Assembly (NCBI RefSeq): GCF_000243415.2
Contig: NZ_KI912270.1
Span: forward strand, 3,224,001-3,288,000
DNA length: 64,000 nt
From: Mycolicibacterium tusciae JS617
GTDB lineage: Bacteria; Actinomycetota; Actinomycetes; Mycobacteriales; Mycobacteriaceae
Reading direction: 5' to 3'
Under the pieces are notes generated by a model. The model was not told the DNA's origin and did no database searches. It worked only from the letters and a program-made list of their open reading frames with translations. A program made the translations under genes and the position numbers. This document shows positions 26,164-34,343 of the stretch, in pieces. The number at the start of each line of letters is the position of its first letter. Position 1 is the stretch's first letter.

Positions 26164-27048
26164 ATGACTGACGTGAAATCCGGAACACCCGATATGCGGC
26201 CACATTTCGAGGAAATACAGGCCCACTACGACCTTTCGGACGAGTTCTTCGGCTTGTTCCAAGATTCCTCGCGAACGTACAGTTGCGCGTTCTTCCAGCG
26301 CAACGACATGACGCTCGGCGAGGCGCAGTTAGCCAAGATCGACCTGGCGCTCGGCAAGCTGGATTTGCAGCCGGGCATGACGTTGCTTGATGTCGGCTGC
26401 GGCTGGGGTTCGGTGATGAAGCGCGCCGTCGAGCGCTACGACGTCAATGTCGTGGGGCTCACGCTGAGCAAGAACCAGCACCGCTACTGCGAGCAGCTCT
26501 TCGCCACGCTCGACACCGATCGCAACGCCCGCGTCGAGCTGCACGGCTGGGAGGAGTTCGACGAACCCGTCGACCGCATCATCAGCATCGAGGCGTTCGA
26601 GGCGTTCCCCAAGGAGCGGTACTTGCCCTTCTTCGAGACGTGCTATCGAATCCTTCCCCACGGTGGCCGACTGGTGCTGCAGACGATCATGGGTCATCCG
26701 CTGAAGCGCTGGCCCGACCTCGGCATCCCCATCGTCATGTCCGACCTGAAGTTCATGCGGTTCATCGCGAAGGAGATCTTCCCCGGCGGCTCCATCCCGT
26801 GCGACGAGGACATCATCGGGCTCTCGAGCGACGCCGGCTTCTCGATGCACCACTCCGAGACCCTGAACCCCCACTACGTCCGCACGCTCGAGACCTGGGC
26901 CAAGAACCTCGAGGCCGCGCACGACGAGGCGGTCGCCGCCACCTCCGAAGAGGTTTACGAGCGCTACATGAAGTACCTGACCGGATGCGCGGACTTCTTC
27001 CAGCGGGGCATCAGCGAACTCGGCCAGTTCACTTTGATCAAGGGCTGA
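26164..27048 (+). CDS. Mycolic acid methyltransferase paralogue with altered active site
   Basis: 294 residues of the same family as the upstream gene. SAM loop LLDVGCGWGS and GLTLSKNQH are intact. Two active-site positions differ: the usual EHFG is EAFP (as in the MmaA1/UmaA branch, EAF) and the His of LLHT is Gln in LVLQT. Gln at that place is known from MmaA4, which makes hydroxymycolates. The combination is unusual and its reaction cannot be assigned by motif. It sits in tandem with an apparently normal paralogue and ends 7 bp before the convergent KasB-like gene. Confidence 0.9.
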   Translation: MTDVKSGTPDMRPHFEEIQAHYDLSDEFFGLFQDSSRTYSCAFFQRNDMTLGEAQLAKIDLALGKLDLQPGMTLLDVGCGWGSVMKRAVERYDVNVVGLTLSKNQHRYCEQLFATLDTDRNARVELHGWEEFDEPVDRIISIEAFEAFPKERYLPFFETCYRILPHGGRLVLQTIMGHPLKRWPDLGIPIVMSDLKFMRFIAKEIFPGGSIPCDEDIIGLSSDAGFSMHHSETLNPHYVRTLETWAKNLEAAHDEAVAATSEEVYERYMKYLTGCADFFQRGISELGQFTLIKG

Positions 27049-27055
27049 CCGCGGG

Positions 27056-28306
27056 TCAGGGTGCGCCGAAGGCCAGGGCGACGTTGTTGCCGCCGAGGCC
27101 GAATGAATTCGACACCGCGTACCGGTAGTCGCCGTGGCGGGGCCGATCGGCCACCACGTCCAGATCGATCTCGGGGTCCAGCGTCTTCAGGTTGCGGGTC
27201 GCCGGAATGACGCCGTCGCGCAGCGCCTGCACCGTCAGCACCGCCTCCACCGCTCCGGCGGCACCCAATGAATGCCCCAGCGCCGCCTTGGGCGCATACA
27301 CCGCCGCGGCATGGTCACCCAGTGCGCGCCGGATCGCACGGGCTTCGGCCAGGTCACCGAGCCTGGTGCCGGTCGCGTGCGCATTGATGTGGTCGACGTC
27401 CGTTGGCTTGATGCCCGCGAGCGTGATCGCCCTGCTGATGGCGTCGCCCGCCCGCTCACCGCTGGGGTCGGGGTCCACCACGTCATAGCCGTCGGACGTG
27501 ATGGCCGCGCCCATCAGCCGGGCCAGGATGGGCGCACCGCGCGCCTTGGCGTGTTCTTCGGTCTCGATGAGCATCAGCGCGCCGGCCTCGCCGAACACCA
27601 TGCCGTCCCGGTCGGTGTCGAACGCGCGGCACGCGCCTGCCGGATCGTCATTGTTGGTCGACAGCCATCCGAGGTTGTTGAACGCCGCGACGGGTACGGC
27701 CTCGATGCAGTTGTCGACACCGCCGCAGATGGCCACGTCGGCCTCGCCGAGAATGATCCCCTGCCAGGCCTCCGCGATTGCCGCGGCACCCGACGCGTCC
27801 GCCAGCACCGGCGACGTAACTCCCGCCTTCGCCTGGAAGTCCAGCCCCACCGAGGCGGCCGGAGCATTGGGCATGTGCATCTGTACGGCCAGGGGGTTGG
27901 CGGCTCGCAATCCACGTGCGTTGAGGTCGTAGTAGAGCTTGATCATCGCCTCGGTGCTGGCCAGCGCGAGCCCGATCGAGACGAGGAGGCGGCGGGTGTC
28001 GACTTCGGGAGATCCGGCGGCGTCCCACAGCCGGCGGCCCAGCACCCGCGACATTTTCTGCATGTACGACAGCCGACGCAGCTCGACGCGGTTGAGATGT
28101 TGGTCGAAATCCTCGCGGAGTACACCACCGATGCGAACGGGAAAGTCGTACTCGTCGACGAAAGGCTTATCGAGCCTGCGGATCCCGCTCTGCCCCTCCA
28201 GCAATTGCTGCCAGGTGTCCTCGGCATTGGTTGCGAGGGCATTGCTCGACGCGAGAGCGGTAACGACGACATCGGGAAAACCGTCGCCGGTGGTCTTGCT
28301 CGCCAT
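27056..28306 (-). CDS. KasA/KasB-like beta-ketoacyl-ACP synthase with catalytic Cys replaced by Asp
   Basis: 416 residues, the same length as KasA. Alignment from memory with KasB places the KasB motif ACASGAEAIARAW against ADASGAAAIAEAW here, so residue 170, the acyl-accepting Cys, is Asp (codon GAC at 27797-27799). The other catalytic residues are kept: His310 in NAHATGT, Lys340 and His345 in APKAALGHSLGAAG. The protein cannot form the normal acyl-thioester. It may decarboxylate, act as a partner subunit or chain-length factor, or bind acyl chains. It is convergent with two mycolate methyltransferases, which suggests a role in mycolate metabolism (inference). Confidence 0.92.
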   Translation of the reverse strand: MASKTTGDGFPDVVVTALASSNALATNAEDTWQQLLEGQSGIRRLDKPFVDEYDFPVRIGGVLREDFDQHLNRVELRRLSYMQKMSRVLGRRLWDAAGSPEVDTRRLLVSIGLALASTEAMIKLYYDLNARGLRAANPLAVQMHMPNAPAASVGLDFQAKAGVTSPVLADASGAAAIAEAWQGIILGEADVAICGGVDNCIEAVPVAAFNNLGWLSTNNDDPAGACRAFDTDRDGMVFGEAGALMLIETEEHAKARGAPILARLMGAAITSDGYDVVDPDPSGERAGDAISRAITLAGIKPTDVDHINAHATGTRLGDLAEARAIRRALGDHAAAVYAPKAALGHSLGAAGAVEAVLTVQALRDGVIPATRNLKTLDPEIDLDVVADRPRHGDYRYAVSNSFGLGGNNVALAFGAP

Positions 28307-28444
28307 GGGCCACCAAAGTCCTTTACTCAGCTAGCTGACCTGGTCGAGATTTCCCCAATCTACGACGGAATATGCACCGTCGTAGCGACTTTTTGAACCC
28401 GCCGGAAACCCCACAGGACCCGCAACTGTCCTAGCGTCGATTCT

Positions 28445-29323
28445 ATGACGGATATCGATCTCGAGGCACTCTCGACGGACACCCACGGCTACACCGTCGA
28501 CGACGACGACGATGACGACCCGATCCTGCTCGACCGGGACGGCAACCACATCGAAACGTGGCGGGAGCGATATCCGTATGACACTCGGCTGCCCCGCGAG
28601 GAATACGAGCGAGTGAAGCGGCGGCTACAGATCGAGTTACTCAAGCTGCAGAACTGGAGCAAGCGCACGGGTGCCCGGCACGTCGTCGTTTTCGAGGGCC
28701 GCGATGCCGCCGGGAAGGGCGGCACCATCAAGCGGTTCATGGAACATCTCAACCCTCGCGGCGCGCGGGTGGTGGCGCTGGAAAAGCCAACCGACCTCGA
28801 AAAGGCGCAGTGGTATTTCCAGCGCTACGTCACGCATCTGCCGACGGCCGGCGAGATGGTGCTGTTCGACCGCTCGTGGTACAACCGCGCGGGCGTCGAG
28901 AAGGTGATGGGCTTCTGTACGCCCGAGGAGCACGCCGAATTCTTAAGGCAGGCACCGATGTTCGAAGACATGCTGGTCAGCCAGGGCTTGGACCTCACCA
29001 AGTTCTGGTTCTCGGTGTCACCTGCCGAGCAGCGCACGCGGTTCGCGATCAGGTTGGTCGACCCCGTGCGCAACTGGAAGTTCTCGCCGATGGACATGGC
29101 GTCGGTGGACAAGTGGGAGGAGTACACGGCGGCCAAGGAGGAGATGTTCGCCGCGACCGATACCGATTACGCGCCGTGGATCGTGGTCAAGAGCAACGAC
29201 AAGAAGCGCGCCCGCATCAACGCGATGCGCCATCTGCTGGCGAAGTTCGACTACGACGAGAAGGACGAAGAAGTCGTTGGCGAGCCGGACCCGTTGATCG
29301 TGGGCCGAGCGCTGGAGGACTGA
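28445..29323 (+). CDS. ppk2: Polyphosphate kinase 2
   Basis: 292 residues, PPK2 class I. It transfers phosphate between polyphosphate and nucleotides, usually making GTP or ATP. Walker A is EGRDAAGKGG near 79-88, and Walker B is LFDRSWYNRAGVEKVMGFC near 136-154. The lid region carries the basic residues RRFA-type RTRFAIR. An acidic tract DDDDDDD precedes the core near residue 19. It resembles Rv3232c of M. tuberculosis. Its neighbours do not form an obvious operon with it. Confidence 0.93.
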   Translation: MTDIDLEALSTDTHGYTVDDDDDDDPILLDRDGNHIETWRERYPYDTRLPREEYERVKRRLQIELLKLQNWSKRTGARHVVVFEGRDAAGKGGTIKRFMEHLNPRGARVVALEKPTDLEKAQWYFQRYVTHLPTAGEMVLFDRSWYNRAGVEKVMGFCTPEEHAEFLRQAPMFEDMLVSQGLDLTKFWFSVSPAEQRTRFAIRLVDPVRNWKFSPMDMASVDKWEEYTAAKEEMFAATDTDYAPWIVVKSNDKKRARINAMRHLLAKFDYDEKDEEVVGEPDPLIVGRALED

Positions 29324-29333
29324 GGAGGCTTGG

Positions 29334-29843
29334 TCAGACCTCGACGGCGTTCTTGGCGGCGGCCTTGCGCAGGCGACCTGCCCAAATCGCACTCTCGGCC
29401 TTCGCGACGCCCATGACGTTGTGCGCGGTCTCCCACAGCGTGCTGCCGCGGTCGGCATGTACGGGGGGCAGGCCGGCGGCGCAGCGCATGACCATGGCAC
29501 CGAGGTTCGCCGAGGTCATGTAGGGCACCACGAGAAGCTTCGCGCAGGCACCCTTCCCCTCGACCTTCATCAGGCGAGGACGTCGTGGACCCGGCCGGTC
29601 GATGGTCCGTGCGCCGGTGACGATCGAATCGAGGTCGACCGGCCCCTCGGTGGGCGACCAGTTGATACCGATATCGACGATCTCGCCGAGGGACGCGTGC
29701 AGCACGCCGATGAGCTCAGGCAGCTCAGAGGCAACCGAAGCGGTATGCGGCCACCACGCCCCGTCGATATCGGAGCCCAATTGGCTGGCCATCACGAGTC
29801 GCACGGGACGGGCCATCCGCCGCGTCCCAGAGAGACCGTTCAC
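29334..29843 (-). CDS. DUF5994 family protein
   Basis: 169 residues, GTG start that overlaps the TGA of the upstream microprotein gene (GTGA). The domain reads GSDIDGAWWPHTASVASELPELIGVL near 25-50 and VMRCAAGLPPVHADRG later, which I recognise as the actinobacterial DUF5994 family. Function is unknown. No signal peptide or membrane helix. The overlap implies coupled synthesis with the 46-residue protein. It is convergent with ppk2, 10 bp away. Confidence 0.8.
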   Translation of the reverse strand: MNGLSGTRRMARPVRLVMASQLGSDIDGAWWPHTASVASELPELIGVLHASLGEIVDIGINWSPTEGPVDLDSIVTGARTIDRPGPRRPRLMKVEGKGACAKLLVVPYMTSANLGAMVMRCAAGLPPVHADRGSTLWETAHNVMGVAKAESAIWAGRLRKAAAKNAVEV

Positions 29844-29980
29844 GACGAAGGCTTAGTAGAAGACGACTTCTTTGGGTCTTCATCCGAGAAAGTGGGGTTC
29901 TCCGTGGGCTCGGTGGAGGGCCCGCGCTTGTCGACGACCGCCGGCTCGTAGGGGTGTGAAAACAGGTCCGACGAATCCAT
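29840..29980 (-). CDS. 46-residue acidic, Ser/Pro-rich microprotein
   Basis: An unreported-looking small gene. The ATG at 29980 has AAGGA eight bases upstream, and its TGA overlaps the GTG of the DUF5994 gene in a GTGA junction. The product begins MDSSDLFSHPYEPAVVDKRG and ends KKSSSTKPSS; it has no membrane helix and appears disordered. The ribosome binding site, tight coupling and codon use support translation. It may be a partner of the DUF5994 protein or a translational lead-in. Confidence 0.6.
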   Translation of the reverse strand: MDSSDLFSHPYEPAVVDKRGPSTEPTENPTFSDEDPKKSSSTKPSS

Positions 29981-30174
29981 AGAACACGTCCTTAAAACGT
30001 ACGGGTACAGCCCATACATGCGATGTGGGCGGACTTAGATCGGTCCGCAGGCTGATCGCAGCAGCGACGGAATAGAAGTGCTGGGCGAAAGGCCTGACAT
30101 CCAATTTACCCGACCGGCAGCATTTACGGTGACGCGGCTCATCGTCCGAGGGGCGAAAGGCCCCTAAAACGTGT

Positions 30175-30207
30175 TGTGGGCTGGCGGGAAGAACCCACCA
30201 GCCCACA
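30175..30207 (-). terminator. Terminator of cspA
   Basis: A perfect 10-bp stem: TGTGGGCTGG (30175-30184) pairs with CCAGCCCACA (30198-30207) around a 13-nt loop. On the minus strand it lies 15 bp beyond the cspA stop and is followed by AACACGTTTT, a partial U tract, as expected for intrinsic termination. Confidence 0.75.
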
Positions 30208-30221
30208 CGACGAAGATTTAC

Positions 30222-30425
30222 TTATACGGCTGTCACACCGACTGCCTGCGGGCCCTTGGCCCCCTGCTCGACGGTGAACTCAACGCGCTGGTTCTCCTCG
30301 AGCGACTTGTAACCATTTCCCTGGATTTCGCTGAAGTGAACGAAAACATCGTCCGCTCCGCCATCCGGTGCGATGAAGCCGAAGCCCTTATCGCTGTTGA
30401 ACCACTTCACAGTTCCCTGCGTCAT
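30222..30425 (-). CDS. cspA: Cold-shock protein CspA
   Basis: 67 residues, full-length cold-shock domain with RNP1 KGFGFI and RNP2 VFVHF. It binds single-stranded RNA and DNA as a chaperone. The sequence is close to mycobacterial CspA (Rv3648c type). AGGAAAG lies just upstream of the ATG, and a terminator follows. The upstream 336 bp could include a long regulated leader, common for this family. Confidence 0.96.
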   Translation of the reverse strand: MTQGTVKWFNSDKGFGFIAPDGGADDVFVHFSEIQGNGYKSLEENQRVEFTVEQGAKGPQAVGVTAV

Positions 30426-30761
30426 ACTTTCCTACTTCTTTCGTTCTGAAAACGGATGTCGACAAACACCCGGGTAAAAGGGTATCACGGCTTGCGCACA
30501 AAATGTATTCGCTTGCACTGGAAGGATTTTGGATTATCTGTCGATGGCGGGTGGCTCGTCTGCGGCGGATACTCTTGCCACCACCGTTGTCGACTTCAGT
30601 TGGGCAGCAATACTTCTGACGCGAACGCGAGCTATCGGTTGCGACACGGTAACGGAAGGATACCCATCCGGGTATCAGTAGTCACAAATATCCCACTGGT
30701 CACTATCGTCACATCAGCCAGCTATGACGTCCGTGCGACGTCGTGCCACGAAAGGTGTGAC
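30426..30761. promoter_or_regulatory. Divergent intergenic region between cspA and DUF4185 gene
   Basis: 336 bp, less GC-rich than the surroundings. It must carry the cspA promoter and probable 5' leader on the minus strand and the promoter of the DUF4185 gene on the plus strand, with AAAGG at about 30751 as ribosome binding site. An open frame through it joins the downstream gene but begins far upstream of the signal peptide and lacks coding character. No other gene is seen. Confidence 0.4.
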
Positions 30762-32123
30762 ATGTCGCCGCGTCATCTCATCGCATCGATATCGGTGGTA
30801 TCGGCGACCGCACTCACCGTCGCCATCGGCGTCGCACCAGCGGCTTTCGCCCAGCCCTGCAGCGGTGCCGCGGCGGCCATCCAACCGCCTGCGGCCTCGA
30901 ACACCGGCGAGACCCCGGATCTGCCAGGACGAGACAGTCGGCCACGAGGTCAGCGACCGACCGGCGCGGAGGACGGTGCCGCCTTGCCCAGCCTGGGCCA
31001 GGTTCCGGGCGCTAGCCCCCGCTCCGCGCAGGTGGAACAGCAAGCCGCCGTCGTCGATCCCGCCCGGCCCGCTGTTCCGGACGCGAATCCCGTGGCCCCG
31101 CCGGCACCGCCACCGGCACCCCCCGGCACGTCGCTCGTCGGCTGGGTGACCGGGCCGCAGAGCCCGAACGACACCGTCAACCGGTTCGCCGTCACCGGCA
31201 CCGACCTCGGCATCATGTGGGACAACGGCAGCGGCGAGGTGCTGATGGCCTTCGGCGACACCTACGGCTATTGCGGGGTGCGAGGCCAGCAATGGCGCTA
31301 CAACGTGCTGTTCCGCAGCCGCGATGGCGCCCTGTCCAACACCGTCGCCGCCACGAGTTCGCCCCTGTGGTCCCAGGGACTTTCCAAACAGATCATCAAC
31401 AGCATCAAGTTTTCACCGACCGAGAAGGGCATCATCCCGACCGCCGGCATCGCCGTCGGCAACACCCAGTACCTCAATTTCATGTCGATCAAGAACTGGG
31501 ACAGCGACGGCCGGTGGACGACGAACTTCTCGGGCATCGCGGTGTCGCCGGACAACGGTGAGCACTGGGGCGTCTATCCGGACTCCATTCGTCCGTCCTC
31601 GCCGAACAGCGTCGACCGCGTTCAGTACGTCGCGGGCAACGAGAACTTCCAGCAGGGCGCGTTCATGAAGCCGGGCCCCGGTGACCCCTACATCTACTCT
31701 TTCGGCACGCCGTCGGGGCGCGGCGGTGCGGCGTACATATCGCGCGTTCTGCCCGCAGGGGTGCCGGACCTCCGCAGGTACGAGTACTGGAGTTCGGCTT
31801 CCAACACGTGGGTGCCCGGCAATCCAGGGGCTGCGACGCCGGTGATCCCCGGGCCGGTCAGCGAGATGTCGGGGCAGTTCAACAGGCACTTGAACCAGTA
31901 CTTGGTGATGTATGGCAACGGCGCCAACGACATGGTCATGAGGACTGCGCCTGCGCCGCAGGGGCCGTGGAGTCCGGAGCGGTTGCTTGTGCCGTCGATG
32001 CAGTTCCCCGGTGGTATCTATGCACCGTTCCTGCATCCGTGGTCGACGGGCAGGGAGCTCTACTACAACGTGTCCCTGTGGTCGGAGTACAACGTGATGT
32101 TGATGAGAACCGTTCTGCCCTAG
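30762..32123 (+). CDS. Secreted DUF4185 protein, possible endo-D-arabinanase (GH183-like)
   Basis: 453 residues from the ATG at 30762. The Sec signal peptide ends near AAFAQ (residue 30), followed by a Pro/Ala-rich linker (about 60-125) and a ~320-residue beta-propeller-like DUF4185 domain with LMAFGDTYGYCG, GAFMKPGPGDPYIYSFGTPSGRGG and FHPW-type FLHPWSTGRELYYNVSLW. DUF4185 proteins have been reported as endo-D-arabinanases that cut mycobacterial arabinogalactan; whether this member is active is not known. Acidic residues in AFGDTYG are candidates for catalysis. ISL3 copy 2 lies 47 bp after the stop and separates it from a peptidoglycan amidase. Confidence 0.8.
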   Translation: MSPRHLIASISVVSATALTVAIGVAPAAFAQPCSGAAAAIQPPAASNTGETPDLPGRDSRPRGQRPTGAEDGAALPSLGQVPGASPRSAQVEQQAAVVDPARPAVPDANPVAPPAPPPAPPGTSLVGWVTGPQSPNDTVNRFAVTGTDLGIMWDNGSGEVLMAFGDTYGYCGVRGQQWRYNVLFRSRDGALSNTVAATSSPLWSQGLSKQIINSIKFSPTEKGIIPTAGIAVGNTQYLNFMSIKNWDSDGRWTTNFSGIAVSPDNGEHWGVYPDSIRPSSPNSVDRVQYVAGNENFQQGAFMKPGPGDPYIYSFGTPSGRGGAAYISRVLPAGVPDLRRYEYWSSASNTWVPGNPGAATPVIPGPVSEMSGQFNRHLNQYLVMYGNGANDMVMRTAPAPQGPWSPERLLVPSMQFPGGIYAPFLHPWSTGRELYYNVSLWSEYNVMLMRTVLP

Positions 32124-32170
32124 GCGCGGGCTGGGGAGGCACCACGGTCCTGCGGCGCGTCATCAAACGA

Positions 32171-33600
32171 GGCTCTTGTGACTCATTCGTGGGTCATTGG
32201 CGGCCAGGCAAGGTGGGGCGGTGTCCTCCGAGAGTGAGCATGGCTAGGGCGATTAAGGCGCCGGGGTGGGCGAAGCCGAAGGCGATGCGGGTGATGAGTC
32301 GGATCTTGGTGTTGACCGATTCGATGAGTCCGTTGGAGAGGCCGTGGGCGATGGAAGCGAGGATCTGCTCGCGGTGGCCGGCGATGCGGCGTTGGAGCTT
32401 GACGAATGATTCGATGCGGCTGCGCCGTGCCCAAGCGATCCACCTGTCCAGCGCTTCGGCGGCGTGGTCGGCAGGGAGTTTGAAGACCGTCCGTAGGCCT
32501 TCTTTGAGCAGGTAGGCGCGGTAGAGCCGAGGGTCGGTGGTGGCGATCCAGCGCAGCTTCGCTTGTTGGCGGTCGGTGAGGTTTTCCGGGTTCTTCCACA
32601 GCGCGTAGCGGGCGCGCCGCAATGCTTGGGCTGGCCCGGTGGAGATGGTGGCGCGTCGGCCATGGGCCCACCCGTGCGAGCGGGTATGCCCGCTGCGGCG
32701 AGCATCGCTCCAGGCCTGTTGACGCACGGCATCCAATGCCTCAGTGGCCCAACCAACGACGTGAAACGGGTCGGCACAGCCGATGGCGTCCGGGCATCGT
32801 TCGCTGACCACGTCGGCGATCCATTTGGCCCCATCAGCGGTGACGTGGGTGATCTGGGCGCACCGACCTGCACCTGAGGCTTCTAGCGCGTCGAAGAAGG
32901 CGCGCACGGTCGCGCGTTCGTGACCGGGATGCGCCCACACCAGGCGGCCGCTGTCGTGGTCGACGACCACAGTTAGGTACTTGTGATGGCGCTTGTAGGA
33001 GATCTCATCAATCCCGATCCGCGTCAGGTCGGCGAACCCATCGACTCCGGCGACGGTGTCGGCCCACACTCGAGTGATGATCGATCCGACTGTGCGCCAG
33101 GCGATCCGCATCAGCTCGGTGATTGCCTTCTTGGAGCAGTGTGTGGCCAACCAGGCCACCTGCTGGTCGAACGAGCGGGTATGTCCCGCGCCGTGTCGGG
33201 CCCAGGGGACTTGTCGCACCGTCGGGCCGTGGGTGGGGCAGTTGACCCGTGGGGCGTCAGCCTCCAGGAAGACCTGAACGGTTCCCAAATCGAGTCCGCG
33301 CCACCGCCGCCGCCCCTGGCCGCGGTCATACCAGGAGGCTCTCGATCCGCAGTCTCCGCATCGACCCTTAAGCGGTCGTCGCGGTCGCATATGGACCACG
33401 AGAGCCTGCGTTTGGTCGTCGAACTCGACGCCCTCGACCACCGCGTTCTCGACGCACAACACGGTGCGCCATAGGCTGGCATTCCGCACGCCGTTCTCCG
33501 ATCTGTAGTTTTTGACCTTCGACAAGCCAAAAACCTAGACCGGAAACGGCGTGTGGCCGTTCAGGCGCAATCAGCAACCCACGAATGAGTCACAAGAGCC
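32171..33600. mobile_element. ISL3-family insertion sequence, copy 2
   Basis: A 1430-bp element with the same 24-bp terminal inverted repeats as copy 1. Perfect 8-bp target duplications TCAAACGA flank it (32163-32170 and 33601-33608). The rejoined target is CGTCATC-AAAC-GATGACG, again a palindrome. It sits between two plus-strand envelope genes, 44 bp before the amidase start, and probably separates that gene from its original promoter. Confidence 0.95.
32194..33525 (-). CDS. ISL3-family transposase (copy 2)
   Basis: 443 residues, identical to copy 1 except Gly for Arg at residue 249 (base 32781), next to the second catalytic Asp in CADPFHV. The DDE residues are intact. Comparison with family members would show which residue is ancestral and whether one copy is impaired. 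Confidence 0.95.
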   Translation of the reverse strand: MSKVKNYRSENGVRNASLWRTVLCVENAVVEGVEFDDQTQALVVHMRPRRPLKGRCGDCGSRASWYDRGQGRRRWRGLDLGTVQVFLEADAPRVNCPTHGPTVRQVPWARHGAGHTRSFDQQVAWLATHCSKKAITELMRIAWRTVGSIITRVWADTVAGVDGFADLTRIGIDEISYKRHHKYLTVVVDHDSGRLVWAHPGHERATVRAFFDALEASGAGRCAQITHVTADGAKWIADVVSERCPDAIGCADPFHVVGWATEALDAVRQQAWSDARRSGHTRSHGWAHGRRATISTGPAQALRRARYALWKNPENLTDRQQAKLRWIATTDPRLYRAYLLKEGLRTVFKLPADHAAEALDRWIAWARRSRIESFVKLQRRIAGHREQILASIAHGLSNGLIESVNTKIRLITRIAFGFAHPGALIALAMLTLGGHRPTLPGRQ

Positions 33601-33644
33601 TCAAACGATGACGCCGTCTGAAGACAACTGCTTATCCTGACGCC

Positions 33645-34340
33645 ATGGACGACATCAGCCGTCGCCGCCTGCTCTGGCTGGGCGGCGCCGGATTGACGGC
33701 GACCGTCGTGCCGATCACCCTGCCGTCGTTGTCGTCCGCTGCACCCGCAGCGCATGAGATTTTGTGTCGAGCCGCCTGGGGCGCAGCTGCTGCTCACCCC
33801 GGGGGCAGGACGCACACCCTCAATCGGATGACGGTCCACCACACCGAAGTGGTCCTTGGCGACAACTCCAACGCCCCCGCCCGGCTCCGCCAGCACCAGC
33901 GCTACCACCAGGAAACGCAAGGGTGGATCGATATTGCCTATCACTTCAGTGTCGACCGCCGCGGCAACATCTACCAGCTGCGCAGTCCCGACCTGGTGGG
34001 CGACACGGCGACGAGCTACGACCCGACCGGTCACTTTCTTGTCGTCTGCGAAGGGGACTTCGACCAAGACGAGGTCTCGGAAGACCAGCTGAACGGTACT
34101 GCTCTGGTATTAGCTTGGGCCGCACAGCAATTCGGTATCCCGACTCAAACTCTCGCAGGCCACCGCGACTTCAGCTCGAGTACGACGTGCCCTGGTGCCG
34201 GCCTTTACCAACACATCACTTCGGGCGACCTGCAAAGCCGCGTGGACAGTCTGTTGGCGGCCGGCCCAGTGGATCTCGCGATGAGCTGCGGGCCCGAGGC
34301 GACCGAGATTGTCGCAGAAATCGAAGCCGGTCTCCGCTGA
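33645..34340 (+). CDS. Secreted N-acetylmuramoyl-L-alanine amidase (PGRP/Amidase_2 type)
   Basis: 231 residues. The start DDISRRRLLWLGGAGLTA is a Tat-type signal with twin Arg, cleaved near SSAAPA. The amidase domain has zinc ligands His in MTVHHTE (near 64), His in LAGHRDFSS (near 177) and Cys in TTCPGAGLY (near 186), and the Tyr in DIAYHFSVDRRGNIYQLR. It would cut the bond between peptidoglycan sugar and stem peptide. The 3' tail of ~35 residues is extra. ISL3 copy 2 ends 44 bp upstream, so its expression may now depend on a promoter in or at the edge of the element. Confidence 0.9.
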   Translation: MDDISRRRLLWLGGAGLTATVVPITLPSLSSAAPAAHEILCRAAWGAAAAHPGGRTHTLNRMTVHHTEVVLGDNSNAPARLRQHQRYHQETQGWIDIAYHFSVDRRGNIYQLRSPDLVGDTATSYDPTGHFLVVCEGDFDQDEVSEDQLNGTALVLAWAAQQFGIPTQTLAGHRDFSSSTTCPGAGLYQHITSGDLQSRVDSLLAAGPVDLAMSCGPEATEIVAEIEAGLR

Positions 34341-34343
34341 CTG

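Noticed and set aside
30456..30761. Upstream extension of the DUF4185 gene
   Set aside because: It places 100 residues before a clear signal peptide; the ATG at 30762 has AAAGG upstream.
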